DNA of 64,000 nt from Granulibacter bethesdensis (GCF_001889525.1 NZ_CP018192.1:2136501-2200500), one strand, 5' to 3'. Positions 39,565 through 49,865 are shown, counted from the stretch's first letter. Numbers and translations: made by a program. The notes: generated from the sequence alone by a model not told the origin.

Positions 39565-40984
39565 CCGGTCTCGCCAACACCGAATGGTGCATGGCGTAGG
39601 TAAGGTAGAACACCAGCGCCACCGCGATCCAGCCCGCAAAGAAAGCCAGTGTGACAGATGGCAGCAGCACGATCAGATAGAGACAGCACACCACGCTGAG
39701 CAGTGGCACCCATGGATAGAATGGCACACGATAACAGCAGGGCAGATCGCCATAGCGACGCCGCAGGACGATCAGCCCTGCCGAGACGGTCAGAAATGCG
39801 ATCAGCGTTCCCATGCTGGTCAAATTGGCAAGCATATCGAGTGGAAAAAGCGCTGCCAGAGCCGCAACCGCCGCTGCCACGATCCATGTATTGGCCAGTG
39901 GGGCATGGCTGCCCGGATCGACATGATGAAACACCGGCGGCATCAGACCATCACGGCTCATCACGAACAGAATGCGGGTCTGGCCATATATCGTTACCAG
40001 CGTCACGCTGAAAATCGACACCAGGGCACCGATGCATAACAGCATGGAAGGCCAAACGGAGCCGGTCACCTGCTCCAGTATCACGGCCAGTCCGGCCTCC
40101 TGACCGGCAAAACGTGTCCATGGTTGCGCGCCGATCGCCGCCACAGCGACCACCATGTAGACAAGCGAGACGATGCCTAGACACAACAGGATAGCGCGCG
40201 GCACCGTACGACCCGGATCTTTCACCTCCTCGGCCGCGGTGCAGATCGTATCGATGCCGACATAGGAGAAAAACACTGTCGCGGCAGCACTGCCGACACC
40301 GCTGAGACCCAAAGGCATGAACGGGGTCAGATGCCGCACATGAAAGGCAGAGAGTGCGATCACCGCAAACAGCAGCAGAACCAGCAACTTCATGCCCACC
40401 AGAACGGCGTTGACCGTGCTGGATTCCGCAACGCCCCGTGACAGCAAACCCGCACAGAGTATGACCAGCACAAGCGCGGGCAGGTTGATATAGCCTCCAC
40501 TGCCCGGTGCTGCGGTAATCGCATGCGGCAATGTCAGGCCAATTGTGTCGCCCAGAAGCTGGTTCAGATACTGCGCCCAGCCCACCGCAATGGCGGAGGC
40601 CGCAACGCCATATTCCAGCAGCAGACAGGCCCCGACCAGAAAAGCCGCGACCTCTCCCATCGTCACATAGGTGTAGGAGTAGGAGGAACCGGCCTCTGGT
40701 ATGGTGGAGGCAACTTCCGCATAGCAAAGCGCCGTCAGCGCCGCTGTCAGCCCTGCGATCACGAAGGCCAATATGGTCCCCGGCCCGGCTTTCGGCACTG
40801 CCGTCGCCAAGGCAACGAAAATTCCGGTGCCGATGGTCGCCCCAACGCCAATCATCGCCAGACGCCAAAGGCCGATCGTGCGCGACAGCCTCTCCTTGCC
40901 GGTGGAGAAGGATACCTCACCCCCCGCAAGGGCAATATTCCGACATCTCATGGCAGCCTGAAGCCAGGACGCTTTGTCAGCCAT
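39530..40984 (-). CDS. APC-family amino-acid permease (cationic amino-acid transporter type)
   Basis: 484 residues with about 12-14 hydrophobic segments. MIGVGATIGTGIFVALA near the N-terminus, EAGSSYSYTYVTMGE and FFSYVGIDTICTAAEEVKDPGRTVPRAI are typical of the YfnA/CAT branch. Substrate specificity is not readable. It overlaps the upstream msrQ-like gene by 8 bp. Confidence 0.88.
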   Translation of the reverse strand: MADKASWLQAAMRCRNIALAGGEVSFSTGKERLSRTIGLWRLAMIGVGATIGTGIFVALATAVPKAGPGTILAFVIAGLTAALTALCYAEVASTIPEAGSSYSYTYVTMGEVAAFLVGACLLLEYGVAASAIAVGWAQYLNQLLGDTIGLTLPHAITAAPGSGGYINLPALVLVILCAGLLSRGVAESSTVNAVLVGMKLLVLLLFAVIALSAFHVRHLTPFMPLGLSGVGSAAATVFFSYVGIDTICTAAEEVKDPGRTVPRAILLCLGIVSLVYMVVAVAAIGAQPWTRFAGQEAGLAVILEQVTGSVWPSMLLCIGALVSIFSVTLVTIYGQTRILFVMSRDGLMPPVFHHVDPGSHAPLANTWIVAAAVAALAALFPLDMLANLTSMGTLIAFLTVSAGLIVLRRRYGDLPCCYRVPFYPWVPLLSVVCCLYLIVLLPSVTLAFFAGWIAVALVFYLTYAMHHSVLARPVKVLPLPPSPV

Positions 40985-41876
40985 TCCTTTCTGCCGCCTT
41001 CCACTGTTGCCGTGAGACGAACCAGCGGCGGTATGACACGGCAGCTATCATCATGCAGGCGAGTACTGCCACTTCCCAAGCCGGACGCGGGCCAAGCGTG
41101 ATCATCATGCGCCATGCCGTCGCCAGATCGGGCGGCCAGTTTGCGCCCAGTACAAGCTGCCAGTTCAAACCACGCACCAGCCCATACCATGCGGCTTCAA
41201 GCAGGGCCGTAGCCGGAATGGCCGCCAGAGACAGGAGAATAGCGGCCCCCCATCCCCGGTGCTGGCGAGGCCATAAACGCCATGCCATGAGCGCACAAAA
41301 TATCCCGCTCCAGACAGCCTCCTGCGAGATATCGATCTTGGCCTGAATAAAGCCATGCATCAGCGCCAGTATGACCAGCACATACACGGCACGATGCAAT
41401 TTTTTCCACCGCCGTCCCAGCCTGCGCATCCATGAATCCGTGGATGTCACCGCCAGCACGACAAGCCCGCACAGCGCCACAAACCCGATAAGCAGGTAAA
41501 AATGGCTGCCAATTTCGGAGCATATCAGCCAGAGGCGTCCATTCTCATACGCTCCATACAGCGCCAGATGCAGCAGCGCATAACACGCCGTTCCCACCCC
41601 GATCATGCGCCGCACGATCAACAGGCGGGGCCATGACAGAGCCTCCCGCAAGGGGGTGATCGCCAGCGAGACCAGCAGGAAGCGGATCGTCCACCGCCCC
41701 GTCTCATGCAGAGCCGCCTTCAACGGCTCGGCCCCTAATTCCTGATAAAGGCCGTTCTTCAGCAGATGGGCCGCCGGATACAGCAGGAACAGCAAAACCA
41801 TCAGGCGCAGTAAAGAAAAACGCCCCGCACGGTCATGCCATGGCACCCACCCTTGTCGGGGCATGCGTTCCATCAC
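40977..41876 (-). CDS. msrQ: MsrQ-like haem-binding membrane subunit, elongated
   Basis: 299 residues, against about 200 for usual MsrQ. Residues 50-210 match the ferric-reductase-like core: LHETGRWTIRFLLVSLAITPLREAL, HLALYGAY, LAVTSTDSWMRRLGRRWKKLHRAVYVL with haem-ligand histidines. A C-terminal part (about 215-290) adds roughly two more membrane segments. MsrQ passes electrons to periplasmic methionine-sulfoxide reductase MsrP, but msrP is not beside it. Overlaps the following secreted-protein gene by 4 bp. Confidence 0.75.
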   Translation of the reverse strand: MMERMPRQGWVPWHDRAGRFSLLRLMVLLFLLYPAAHLLKNGLYQELGAEPLKAALHETGRWTIRFLLVSLAITPLREALSWPRLLIVRRMIGVGTACYALLHLALYGAYENGRLWLICSEIGSHFYLLIGFVALCGLVVLAVTSTDSWMRRLGRRWKKLHRAVYVLVILALMHGFIQAKIDISQEAVWSGIFCALMAWRLWPRQHRGWGAAILLSLAAIPATALLEAAWYGLVRGLNWQLVLGANWPPDLATAWRMMITLGPRPAWEVAVLACMMIAAVSYRRWFVSRQQWKAAERNG

Positions 41877-42505
41877 GGAGCCGCCTTCAGCGCCTCCGGG
41901 GTGGTGTGCGCATAGGAAGCAGGGATTTTGAATAAATCGGCGTCAAGCTTCTCCGTCGAGACAGAAACCGCCTGTGCCACGATTTGCTCCCCTATCCGCA
42001 CCTGTAACAACATGCCATCACTGGTCATGCACATGGCGGCAGGTGCCGTCTTCGGTGTTGCCGTCTTGCCATCCGCTGTGACGACCCACTCCGTGCAGGG
42101 CAGGCCGTCGACGATGCGCGATCCAGCTTTTTCATACTGCATATCAGGCGTGGCGGGGCCAGAGAGAGGCTCGACTTCCGGCATTTTCGACTTGCCAACC
42201 ACCTGCGGCCTTGGGTCGGACGCCTCGATATCCAGCACACCGTGGCGAAGCGGATCGACCAGCGCGATATGCATATCGGCCCGATTGATCAACATATAAA
42301 GCCCGCCCTGCGGCGGATCGATCCGCTGTATCTGGCGGGAGGCCAGCCAGCGCACACGCTCTGTCGTCATGGCCCCGTCATGCTGTATGCGATAGGTGAT
42401 GTCGGTATCATGTGCGCATTGCAGCACTGGCTGCTCACCCGCCTGCGCGCAGGCTGCCAGCAGGCCAAGCGCCACAAACAGCGCCAGAAAAGTGCCGTAT
42501 TTCAT
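41873..42505 (-). CDS. Secreted/lipoprotein paralogue A of an unnamed family
   Basis: 210 residues. Signal sequence with a possible lipobox (LLAAC at about 16-20). The core has IVDGLPCTEWVVT, then MCMTSDGMLLQ and FKIPASY. This I-x-G-x-x-C-T ... C-x-x-x-DG-x-LL ... F-x-x-P-x-x-Y pattern is shared with the next gene and with 53896-54483. DUF4412-like is a guess. It is coupled with msrQ (4-bp overlap downstream) and with paralogue B (4-bp overlap upstream). Confidence 0.75.
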   Translation of the reverse strand: MKYGTFLALFVALGLLAACAQAGEQPVLQCAHDTDITYRIQHDGAMTTERVRWLASRQIQRIDPPQGGLYMLINRADMHIALVDPLRHGVLDIEASDPRPQVVGKSKMPEVEPLSGPATPDMQYEKAGSRIVDGLPCTEWVVTADGKTATPKTAPAAMCMTSDGMLLQVRIGEQIVAQAVSVSTEKLDADLFKIPASYAHTTPEALKAAP

Positions 42506-43212
42506 CGCCCGATCAAATTCCTCATTGTCTTCATGGCGCCACCCATCTGCAACGCCCCCTGTCCATTCCCGGAGAGCAGACCCTGCACCATACCCGGCGG
42601 CAAATCCATTTTCTGATACCCGTCCGGAATCCTGAATAAGGCCTGCGGCTGCGGGGCATATTTCACACTGGTTGCATGCAGGCTGCCGGTGCGACCCTCT
42701 GTATCTGTTCCCTCGCCGCTGAGCAGGATACCATCATCGCTGAGGCAGATCGTCCCTTGTCCTTGCCGGGATGTGACATGCCAGAGGGTGCAGGCAATGC
42801 CTGCAATCCGGCTGGTCCCGGTGCGGGTGAAATTCTCGGTCGGGGAAAGCACCAGCGCACTGACCGGCGTGCCAGAAATGGCACTGGTGACGTAGATATT
42901 GATCTGGTTCAGAACCAGGGTCGCACGATCGTGCCGCGGATCAAGCAGTAAAAAGCCGGGCTGCCGGTCAGCCTCAACCCGCGCTTCTCCAACTGTGCTC
43001 GAATAGAACAGCCTGCCCTGACGGGGCCGCCCGGTTTCACCGGCTTTCGCACCAGTCAGGGTATAAACCACGGACACATCTTTCTGCGGCACCAGATGGG
43101 CGGGCTGATCGGCAAAGGCGGCGTGACTGGAGAATGGCACACCAGCCAGCAGTGCCATTACACATAGACGCTGCGCCCTCATCCGATGCCGCGGCATGAT
43201 GTCATGGGCCAT
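42502..43212 (-). CDS. Secreted paralogue B of the same family
   Basis: About 236 residues from ATG 43212 (AAGGA 6-7 nt upstream). Signal peptide ends near SHAAFA. The shared pattern appears as [26 protein letters not shown] and [13 protein letters not shown]-terminal [20 protein letters not shown] tail is particular to this copy. It overlaps the end of aat by 11 bp, so it may be co-transcribed with aroQ-accBC-aat. Function unknown. Confidence 0.75.
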   Translation of the reverse strand: MAHDIMPRHRMRAQRLCVMALLAGVPFSSHAAFADQPAHLVPQKDVSVVYTLTGAKAGETGRPRQGRLFYSSTVGEARVEADRQPGFLLLDPRHDRATLVLNQINIYVTSAISGTPVSALVLSPTENFTRTGTSRIAGIACTLWHVTSRQGQGTICLSDDGILLSGEGTDTEGRTGSLHATSVKYAPQPQALFRIPDGYQKMDLPPGMVQGLLSGNGQGALQMGGAMKTMRNLIGR

Positions 43213-43882
43213 GATCATTCCTTTCCTTGCCTGCCAATTCCCTGAACGCATGAACAAGCAAAGCGTGTGGCGGAGTCGCGATCCAGTCTGCCCGGATATC
43301 CACGCAAGCCGCCAGTCGCTGCCTATATGCTTCCCGGGAGACTTCCATGGCACCAAACTGTGTCAGATGCGTGGTGACAAACTGCGTGTCCAGCAGCCGG
43401 AACCCGCCCAGCCGCAAACGGGCCACCAGATGTGTCAACGCGACCTTCGATGCATCACGCACCGTGCTGAACATGCTTTCACCGAAGAACACAGCGCCCA
43501 GCACCACACCATACAGGCCACCCACCAGCTTTCCGTCCTGCCATGCCTCGACAGAATGTGCATGACCAATTCGATGAAGGTCGATGAAAAGCCGCTTGAT
43601 TTCAGCGTTGATCCAACTATCCATCCGCCCCCGGCGTGGTGCCGCACAGGCATGGATCACGGCAGGAAAGTCACTGTCGATCCGAACCTCGAACCGCTCG
43701 GCCATGACAGTGCGCAACAAACGGCGCGGGAGATGAAACCCGTCCAGTGGCAGAATGCCGCGCTCTTCCGGATCAAGCCAGTAAAGACGCGCACCCTCCC
43801 GGGTTTCGGCCATGGGGAACAGACCTGCACGATAGGCCTGTAATATCAGCTCCGGAGTGATCTCGAAGGCGCGTCGCGACAT
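43202..43882 (-). CDS. aat: Aat, leucyl/phenylalanyl-tRNA-protein transferase
   Basis: 226 residues. It adds Leu or Phe to N-terminal Arg/Lys of proteins, marking them for ClpSAP degradation (N-end rule). [50 protein letters not shown] and FFGESMFS are the family motifs. Located after accC, a common alphaproteobacterial order. Confidence 0.96.
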   Translation of the reverse strand: MSRRAFEITPELILQAYRAGLFPMAETREGARLYWLDPEERGILPLDGFHLPRRLLRTVMAERFEVRIDSDFPAVIHACAAPRRGRMDSWINAEIKRLFIDLHRIGHAHSVEAWQDGKLVGGLYGVVLGAVFFGESMFSTVRDASKVALTHLVARLRLGGFRLLDTQFVTTHLTQFGAMEVSREAYRQRLAACVDIRADWIATPPHALLVHAFRELAGKERNDHGP

Positions 43883-43911
43883 GCCTTCCTATCCTTCCGC
43901 TTTACCATTCG

Positions 43912-43940
43912 GCAGGCCCGGCGGCAGGCCCGGCGGCAGG
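43912..43940. repeat. 12-bp tandem repeat between accC and aat
   Basis: gcaggcccggcg occurs twice in succession (43912-43923, 43924-43935) followed by a partial third copy (gcagg). It lies in the 90-bp accC-aat gap, just upstream of aat. Confidence 0.9.
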
Positions 43941-43972
43941 ACAGTCTGGAAAGACCATCCTCCCGCTCCAGA

Positions 43973-45325
43973 TCAAGCCGCAGGAATCTGCCCCGCTACA
44001 AATTTCTCCAGCCAGTGAATGGTGTATTCACCGGCCTGAAATTCCGGATCAGCCAGAACGCGCTGATGTAATTCAGCCGTCGTGCTGATCCCCACCACGG
44101 CCATTTCCTCCAGCGCCCGGCTCATGCGCGCAATGGCTTCAGGACGGGTGGGAGCATGAACAATCAGCTTGGCAACCATGCTGTCATAGTAAGGCGGCAC
44201 CACATAGCCGCTGTACAGCGCGCTATCCACACGCACGCCCAAGCCACCCGGCGCATGAAATGCCTCGATCCGGCCCGGTGTCGGCATAAAGGTCAATGGA
44301 TCTTCCGCATTGATGCGGCACTCGATTGCATGACCCTGGAAACGAATATCCGACTGCTCATAGCCGAGAGGCTCCCCGGCCGCGATCCGAATCTGCTCCC
44401 GCACCAGGTCGATGCCGGTGATGGCTTCCGTCACCGGATGCTCGACCTGCAAGCGAGTGTTCATCTCGATGAAAGCGAATTGTCCGTCCTGATATAAAAA
44501 TTCCAGCGTGCCCGCATTGCGGTAGCCGAGCTTGCGCAGGCCGGAGGTCACGACCTCGCCAATCCGGTCACGTTCTTCCGCCGTCAGGGCGGGAGAACCA
44601 GCTTCTTCCAGCAGTTTCTGATGCCGGCGCTGAAGAGAGCAGTCACGCTCACCCAGATGGACCACATTGCCGTGCGAATCGGCCAGAACCTGCAATTCGA
44701 TATGGCGCGGTTTATCGAGGTATTTTTCGATATAGACGGCATCATTGCCAAAAGCGGCTGCGGCTTCAGTACGGGCCAAACGCCATGCTTCAGCCAGTTC
44801 GCTCTCATCATGCGCGACTTTCATGCCACGCCCGCCGCCACCTGCCGCCGCCTTGATCAGAACCGGATATTTCACCCGATCCGCCACGGCACGGGCTTCC
44901 TCCATATCCGACACGACGCCTGCCGAACCCGGCACCAGCGGCACGTTGAGCGAGGCCATAGCATGCTTGGCCTCGATCTTGTCGCCCATCATACGGATAT
45001 GGGACGGGCTGGGGCCTATGAAGGTCAGGCCATGCGCCTCGACCATTTCGGCAAAGTCCGCGTTTTCCGACAGGAAGCCATAGCCGGGATGAATCGCATC
45101 GGCGCCGGTGATGGTCGCCGCCCCGAGAATGGCCGCCGTGTTGAGATAGCTGTCACGAGCAGCGGGCGGGCCGATACAGACACTCTCATCCGCCAGACGG
45201 ACATGCATCGCATCGGCATCCGCGGTGGAATGCACGGCGACGGTCGGAATGCCAAGTTCACGGCAGGCGCGTTGGATTCTCAGCGCGATTTCACCACGAT
45301 TGGCGATCAGGATTTTGTGGAACAT
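43973..45325 (-). CDS. accC: AccC, biotin carboxylase of acetyl-CoA carboxylase
   Basis: 450 residues, family length. Starts [23 protein letters not shown]-grasp motifs [26 protein letters not shown] and [16 protein letters not shown] are intact. It carboxylates biotin on AccB for malonyl-CoA synthesis. Start at 45325 (GGGGCGGG upstream) leaves a 10-bp gap after accB; a TTG at 45343 would overlap. Confidence 0.97.
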   Translation of the reverse strand: MFHKILIANRGEIALRIQRACRELGIPTVAVHSTADADAMHVRLADESVCIGPPAARDSYLNTAAILGAATITGADAIHPGYGFLSENADFAEMVEAHGLTFIGPSPSHIRMMGDKIEAKHAMASLNVPLVPGSAGVVSDMEEARAVADRVKYPVLIKAAAGGGGRGMKVAHDESELAEAWRLARTEAAAAFGNDAVYIEKYLDKPRHIELQVLADSHGNVVHLGERDCSLQRRHQKLLEEAGSPALTAEERDRIGEVVTSGLRKLGYRNAGTLEFLYQDGQFAFIEMNTRLQVEHPVTEAITGIDLVREQIRIAAGEPLGYEQSDIRFQGHAIECRINAEDPLTFMPTPGRIEAFHAPGGLGVRVDSALYSGYVVPPYYDSMVAKLIVHAPTRPEAIARMSRALEEMAVVGISTTAELHQRVLADPEFQAGEYTIHWLEKFVAGQIPAA

Positions 45326-45335
45326 CCCGCCCCGG

Positions 45336-45821
45336 TCACTCAATGATCACAAGCGGCTCGCCATACTCGACCGGCGCACCATTGCCGACGAGAATTTTCG
45401 AGACCGTGCCCGCTTTCGCGGCCTTGATCTGATTGAAAGTTTTCATCGCCTCAATCAGCAACAGGGTTTGCCCGGCCGTCACCGGCTGACCCACAGAGAT
45501 GAAAGAAGGCGCGCCCGGTTCCGGGCACAGATAGGCAATACCGACCATGGGGCTGAGCACCGCACCGGGATGTTTCGCATCATCCACGGCAGAGACAGCC
45601 TCCTGCGCCACAGGGGCCGCCTGCACCTGCGGGGCCGGTGCCGCTGCTACCGCCGGAGCCGCCAGGGCAGGGGCACCACCGATATAGGTAACGGGGGCTG
45701 GGGTCCGCGCAACACGGATACGGCTTTCGTTATCGATGATCTCGATTTCCGTCAGGCCTGTATCCGCAAGAATTGTCGCCAGGGTGCGGATGGCCTCCGC
45801 GTCGAACAGAACGCGGCTCAT
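45336..45821 (-). CDS. accB: AccB, biotin carboxyl carrier protein
   Basis: 161 residues. An N-terminal helical part is followed by an Ala/Pro-rich linker (about 48-76) and the biotinyl domain with IEAMKTFNQ, the biotinylated Lys being K127. It overlaps aroQ by 4 bp (ATGA). Confidence 0.96.
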   Translation of the reverse strand: MSRVLFDAEAIRTLATILADTGLTEIEIIDNESRIRVARTPAPVTYIGGAPALAAPAVAAAPAPQVQAAPVAQEAVSAVDDAKHPGAVLSPMVGIAYLCPEPGAPSFISVGQPVTAGQTLLLIEAMKTFNQIKAAKAGTVSKILVGNGAPVEYGEPLVIIE

Positions 45822-46333
45822 GCGCCCTCTTCTCCTTCATAAGGGTGAAAAGCTTGATCCCGATCAGAATGATCATCGGGCAGATCGGTCTGTTCGTCCA
45901 GCAGGTCCGCCATGGCGCGCAACGCCAGGGCATATCCGCGCACGCCGAGACCACAGATAATGCCGTCAGCCGCCTGGCTGACGTAAGACCGGCGGCGGAA
46001 AGTCTCGCGCCGGTGAATATTGCTGATATGCACCTCGACCACCGGCAGATCCACCGCAAGCAGCGCATCCATCAGGGCCACAGAAGTATGGGTATAGCCA
46101 GCCGGATTGATCACGATGCCAGCGGCACGGCCGCGGCATTCCTGCACCCAGGAAATCAGCTCACCCTCGCCATTGGTCTGCCTGAAATTAACGGCAAGCC
46201 CAAGCTCCTCTGCCGTTTCGGCGCACAGCGCCTCGACATCATCAAGCGTCACGGAGCCATACATCTCCGGCTGACGCACGCCGAGCATATTCAGATTCGG
46301 GCCGTTCAGGACGGCAATCAAAGGTCTGGTCAT
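45818..46333 (-). CDS. aroQ: AroQ, type II 3-dehydroquinate dehydratase
   Basis: 171 residues, slightly longer than usual because of an acidic tail after LLDEQ. Family motifs: [17 protein letters not shown] (catalytic Tyr), [16 protein letters not shown] and EVHISN (His). Third step of the shikimate pathway. First gene of aroQ-accB-accC-aat. No good RBS at 46333; the frame continues upstream but nothing there looks like AroQ. Confidence 0.94.
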   Translation of the reverse strand: MTRPLIAVLNGPNLNMLGVRQPEMYGSVTLDDVEALCAETAEELGLAVNFRQTNGEGELISWVQECRGRAAGIVINPAGYTHTSVALMDALLAVDLPVVEVHISNIHRRETFRRRSYVSQAADGIICGLGVRGYALALRAMADLLDEQTDLPDDHSDRDQAFHPYEGEEGA

Positions 46334-46484
46334 CAGCCGGGCGTTAGCATGCGCAGACGAGAACGTCCAATCCGTTTCCCATTCTGTTTCACGAAACCAT
46401 CCTTTCAGTGGTTCCGGCTTGCGCAGCGTGAGGCCTCTCCCCATAGTCCATGACATGTCCGCCCCGAGCACATCCCTTTCCGAA

Positions 46485-46703
46485 ATGCCTATGACGGATG
46501 GCGCTTTCATCACCGTCAATGGCCTGTCGCATGCCCTTTCCCGCCCAACCACTGTTGCGGCATTGCTGGAAGACATCGGGCTGGACCGCGTCAAAATCGC
46601 TGTAGAGCGCAATGAAAGCATCGTACCGCGCTCGCTCTATGAACAGACCCTGCTGGATGATGGCGACGTGCTGGAAATCGTTCATTTCATCGGCGGCGGC
46701 TAA
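46485..46703 (+). CDS. thiS: ThiS, sulfur carrier for thiazole synthesis
   Basis: 72 residues (alternative starts at 46455 and 46491). Ubiquitin-like fold: FITVNGL at the N-terminus, [19 protein letters not shown], ending [12 protein letters not shown] with the Gly-Gly tail that is thiocarboxylated. It donates sulfur to ThiG, encoded 67 bp downstream. No TPP riboswitch is visible in the 150 bp upstream. Confidence 0.92.
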   Translation: MPMTDGAFITVNGLSHALSRPTTVAALLEDIGLDRVKIAVERNESIVPRSLYEQTLLDDGDVLEIVHFIGGG

Positions 46704-46770
46704 GCCGGACAGGCTGATTTGCGCGGCCTTATGATCGGGCGCGTCACTTAACACGGAATCAGGACATATC

Positions 46771-47604
46771 ATGACGACGGTTTCACCGACACACGGCTCC
46801 GGCTTTGCCGCATCAGGTGTGGAGGCTGAGAACAATGATCGCTGGAGCGTAGCCGGGCGACGCTTCACATCCCGCCTGATCGTCGGCACTGGTCGCTACA
46901 AGGATCTGCCGGAAACTGCCGCCGCCATCGCCGCATCGGGGGCCGAGATCGTCACCGTCGCCGTCAGACGCGTGAACCTGTCCGATCCCTCCGCGCCGAT
47001 GCTTCAGGATTACGTCAGCCCGCGCGACTATACCTATCTGCCCAACACCGCAGGCTGCCACACGGCAAAAGACGCGGTGAGAACCCTGCGTCTGGCCCGC
47101 GAGGCAGGCGGATGGAATCTGGTCAAACTTGAAGTGCTGGGACCACCCCCTCACCTCTATCCCGATATGGCCGCAACCATGGAAGCCGCGGCCGCCCTGA
47201 TTGAGGACGGATTCGAGGTCATGGTCTATTGTGCCGATGATCCCGTCGCCGCGAAACGGCTGGAGGAAATGGGCTGTGTGGCGATCATGCCGCTTGGTGC
47301 ACCGATCGGCTCCGGGCTGGGATTACAGAATCCGGCCATGCTGTCCCTCATCATCGAACAGGCGAAAGTGCCCGTGCTGGTGGATGCGGGAATCGGCACC
47401 GCCAGCGATGCCGCTGTGGCCATGCAGATCGGCTGTGATGCGGTTTTGCTGAACAGCGCCATTGCTCATGCCGGGAATCCGGTGCTGATGGCGCAGGCGA
47501 TGAAACATGCCGTACAGGCGGGGCGTCTGGCGCATCTGGCCGGACGCATGCCACGTCGGATGGGGGCGGACCCGTCCTCACCCCTGACCGGGCTGATTTC
47601 CTGA
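46771..47604 (+). CDS. thiG: ThiG, thiazole synthase
   Basis: 277 residues, TIM-barrel. It builds the thiazole phosphate of thiamine from DXP, dehydroglycine and ThiS sulfur. [35 protein letters not shown] (Schiff-base Lys), [11 protein letters not shown] and [11 protein letters not shown] are all present. An N-terminal extension of about 25 residues is poorly conserved. thiO, thiE and thiF are not nearby. Confidence 0.96.
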   Translation: MTTVSPTHGSGFAASGVEAENNDRWSVAGRRFTSRLIVGTGRYKDLPETAAAIAASGAEIVTVAVRRVNLSDPSAPMLQDYVSPRDYTYLPNTAGCHTAKDAVRTLRLAREAGGWNLVKLEVLGPPPHLYPDMAATMEAAAALIEDGFEVMVYCADDPVAAKRLEEMGCVAIMPLGAPIGSGLGLQNPAMLSLIIEQAKVPVLVDAGIGTASDAAVAMQIGCDAVLLNSAIAHAGNPVLMAQAMKHAVQAGRLAHLAGRMPRRMGADPSSPLTGLIS

Positions 47605-47641
47605 ACGGTAGAAACCAGCCGGACCATCTGTGAAAAGACCG

Positions 47642-47896
47642 TTATTCGGCCTCTGCCTCCGTCTCACGGATGTAAGGCTCCACCTTGCCTTGCAGCTTGA
47701 TGGTCATCGGATGGCCCTTGCGGTCCAGAGCCTTGCCGACGATCACACGCACCCAGCCTTCGCTGACACAGTATTCATCGACATTGTTTTTTTCTTCGCC
47801 GTTGAATCGGATGCCGACACCGCGTTCCAGCAAAGGGGCGTTGAAATAGGGACTTTCCGGATTGGTGGACAGCCGGTCGGGAAGGGTATCGGTCAT
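47642..47896 (-). CDS. Small conserved protein, DUF3297 type
   Basis: 84 residues, ATG 47896 with GGAG about 9 nt upstream. The sequence LPDRLSTNPESPYF...RGVGIRFNGEEKNNVDEYC...GWVRV matches a small cytoplasmic proteobacterial family (DUF3297). Function unknown. Convergent with thiG, 37 bp apart. Confidence 0.82.
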   Translation of the reverse strand: MTDTLPDRLSTNPESPYFNAPLLERGVGIRFNGEEKNNVDEYCVSEGWVRVIVGKALDRKGHPMTIKLQGKVEPYIRETEAEAE

Positions 47897-47918
47897 GGGA
47901 GGCAGCTCCATCGTCATA

Positions 47919-47946
47919 GATCAATCCGCCTCATAGCGGATTGATC
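47919..47946 (-). terminator. Hairpin upstream of the DUF3297 gene
   Basis: An 11-bp perfect stem (gatcaatccgc at 47919-47929, gcggattgatc at 47936-47946) with a 6-nt loop. It probably ends transcription of the small lipoprotein gene at 48007, or lies in the leader of the DUF3297 gene. Confidence 0.5.
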
Positions 47947-48006
47947 CACGTCCCCACAAATGATGCCCCAGCGCTCACCATCGCGGCCTGACACTCACGA
48001 CTCTGA

Positions 48007-48300
48007 TCAGTGCAGCCCGTAATAAGTGGGGTGGCCATGAAATTGCCCCATATGCAGATGTTTGAGGCAGTCTTTGTAATCTGCATGACTCAATGCCTTG
48101 ACATCGCAATGGTCAGACTCCGGAGACACTGTATTGGCAGCCGCGGAATCCGGAGCAGCAGAAGGCGTGGGCGTAACCACATTGGCCACCGGCGCTTTCT
48201 CCGGAGGCGGAGGTGTCGAAACAGCGGAACTTTCCTTGGGCACAGGGGCTGAGCAGGCAGCCAGAATCAATGCCAGAACGATGGAAACAGGATAGCGCAC
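48007..48300 (-). CDS. Small proline-rich lipoprotein
   Basis: 97 residues from GTG 48300 (AGGGAG upstream). A lipobox at ILAAC puts the lipidated Cys at residue 16. A Pro/Ala/Ser-rich linker (about 18-60) precedes a short tail with HCDVKALSHADYKDC and several His (HLHMGQFHGHPTYYGLH), a possible metal-binding end. No family recognised. Confidence 0.6.
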   Translation of the reverse strand: MRYPVSIVLALILAACSAPVPKESSAVSTPPPPEKAPVANVVTPTPSAAPDSAAANTVSPESDHCDVKALSHADYKDCLKHLHMGQFHGHPTYYGLH

Positions 48301-48440
48301 GCTTCATTCTCCCTTTGCGCCTGTTTGCGCCCCCAAACGTTACGGTAACGCTTCAGTATTGGGAAGGTTCGCATCTGCGGCTAGCAAACACCCCTGCGCC
48401 ACAATGGCGGCAAGGTTATTCTGGCCGAATAAAAGGAAAA

Positions 48441-48517
48441 TGGCGGACCCGGCGCGATTCGAACGCGCGACCTTCGCCTTCGGAGGGCGACACTCTATCC
48501 AGCTGAGCTACGGGTCC
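48441..48517 (-). tRNA. tRNA-Arg (CCG)
   Basis: A 77-nt cloverleaf on the minus strand: acceptor GGACCCG/CGGGTCC, D stem GCTC/GAGT, anticodon stem TCGCC/GGCGA with loop CTCCGAA (anticodon CCG), T arm CGCGC-GTTCGAATC-type, and an encoded CCA at the 3' end. Confidence 0.96.
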
Positions 48518-48593
48518 AGCGCGCCCTGAATACCCTGCGCGGACGTCGAAGACAACCTTCTCTCAACCCCTTATGCCGCAAAACCCGGAAATG

Positions 48594-49724
48594 TCATCTG
48601 CCTTGCGCCGCACGCAACCACCCTATTGCCTCATGGTCTGCTCCTGACGGCAGTGGCCTGTCGCTTCTTCCACCGGCAATGGCCATCATCCATGCGATGA
48701 CATCCTGGATGGGAAGGTCTCGCCGCTGATCACGGAACAGCAGGTGATAACCATCCGCGTAATAGGCAAAGCACACATCCCGCTTATCTTCACCCTCTTC
48801 CCTTGGCCCCACCCGTGGTGCCAGAGCCGCCCAAGCGGTACGCATGGCGCGGTTCGGCACCAGTTCGTCATGGGCGCCATATAGAAACAGGGCCGGCCCC
48901 TTTACATACCGTGCCGATTCCAGCGCCTGATCCATCAGATCGACCACACCGCCAATCACATCGACGCGCGTTTTATGAAGGGTCAACGGATCATGCCCCA
49001 GCCGGAGCAGGGCGGTTCTGTTATCGCTTGCCTTGACCCGCACCGGGCCGGGACCAAGCCGTGCCCCAGGAATCGTATGCAGCGCCAACCAGAGCGTGCT
49101 GCGCAGGGCGATATTCATTTTTCTACGCCCCCACACAGCCGGAGCAGAGAGAATATAGCCGTCAACCGCCGGAGCATCAGGCAGCGTTGCAGTCAGCATC
49201 AGCACCGCGCCCCCCATGCTTTCGCCCATCGCAAAAATCCGGCTGTGCGGATAACGCTGACGCAGCTGACGCAGCATGGCGGCGGCATCCTGCGCCATAG
49301 CCTCCCCGCCCGACCAGTAACCACGGGATGGCGATGCACCGAAGCCGCGCTGATCCGGCGCGATCACGGCAATACCCGCTGCCGCCAGAACAGGGGCGGG
49401 ATACTCCCATGCATCACGGGAATCGTTCATTCCGTGCAGGGCCAGCACCACTGCCCATGGGCCATCCTTGGGTATGTCGGTCGGCATCCATGCGCGATAT
49501 GGCAATGCTGTTTCATCTGCCAGCCTGAACAGACCGGACGGAGGAACCAAAGCATTCAACCGGGGAAAAGGCACCTGCATAACCGCTTTACCCGGTTCAC
49601 TGACCCCCGTCATAGAAACCGAAACCCGTGGAACCCCCGGGAGCATGAGTCGGGATGCACAGGCGCAGGGAAGCAGCGACACCCCTATCACCAACCAGCG
49701 CAATATACGGGGAAAAGAAGTCAA
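48594..49724 (-). CDS. Exported serine hydrolase, monoacylglycerol-lipase/lysophospholipase type
   Basis: 376 residues. A hydrophobic N-terminus ends in LLPCACAS, compatible with a lipoprotein signal. The alpha/beta hydrolase core has LHGMNDSRDAW (oxyanion region), nucleophile elbow GESMGG, Asp in YGAHDELVP and His in DGYHLLF. A cap insertion lies between GYILSAPAVW and the Asp motif. Substrate probably a lipid ester. Standalone gene, divergent from the zf-CHCC gene. Confidence 0.82.
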   Translation of the reverse strand: MTSFPRILRWLVIGVSLLPCACASRLMLPGVPRVSVSMTGVSEPGKAVMQVPFPRLNALVPPSGLFRLADETALPYRAWMPTDIPKDGPWAVVLALHGMNDSRDAWEYPAPVLAAAGIAVIAPDQRGFGASPSRGYWSGGEAMAQDAAAMLRQLRQRYPHSRIFAMGESMGGAVLMLTATLPDAPAVDGYILSAPAVWGRRKMNIALRSTLWLALHTIPGARLGPGPVRVKASDNRTALLRLGHDPLTLHKTRVDVIGGVVDLMDQALESARYVKGPALFLYGAHDELVPNRAMRTAWAALAPRVGPREEGEDKRDVCFAYYADGYHLLFRDQRRDLPIQDVIAWMMAIAGGRSDRPLPSGADHEAIGWLRAAQGR

Positions 49725-49865
49725 TGGACGGCCTCGGATCGGAAATAATCAGATGAACAGGCTCCAGAGAAACGGAGACGGTTGAACGAACCGTCCGCAT
49801 GGCTATCATCCCGACAATGCCTCTGCCAGATGCCCGGCAAGGCGAGGCTCTACGGAGGATGCACC

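Noticed and set aside
46334-46484. TPP riboswitch before thiS
   Set aside because: I looked for the conserved CTGAGA and the second thi-box segments in this leader and did not find them.
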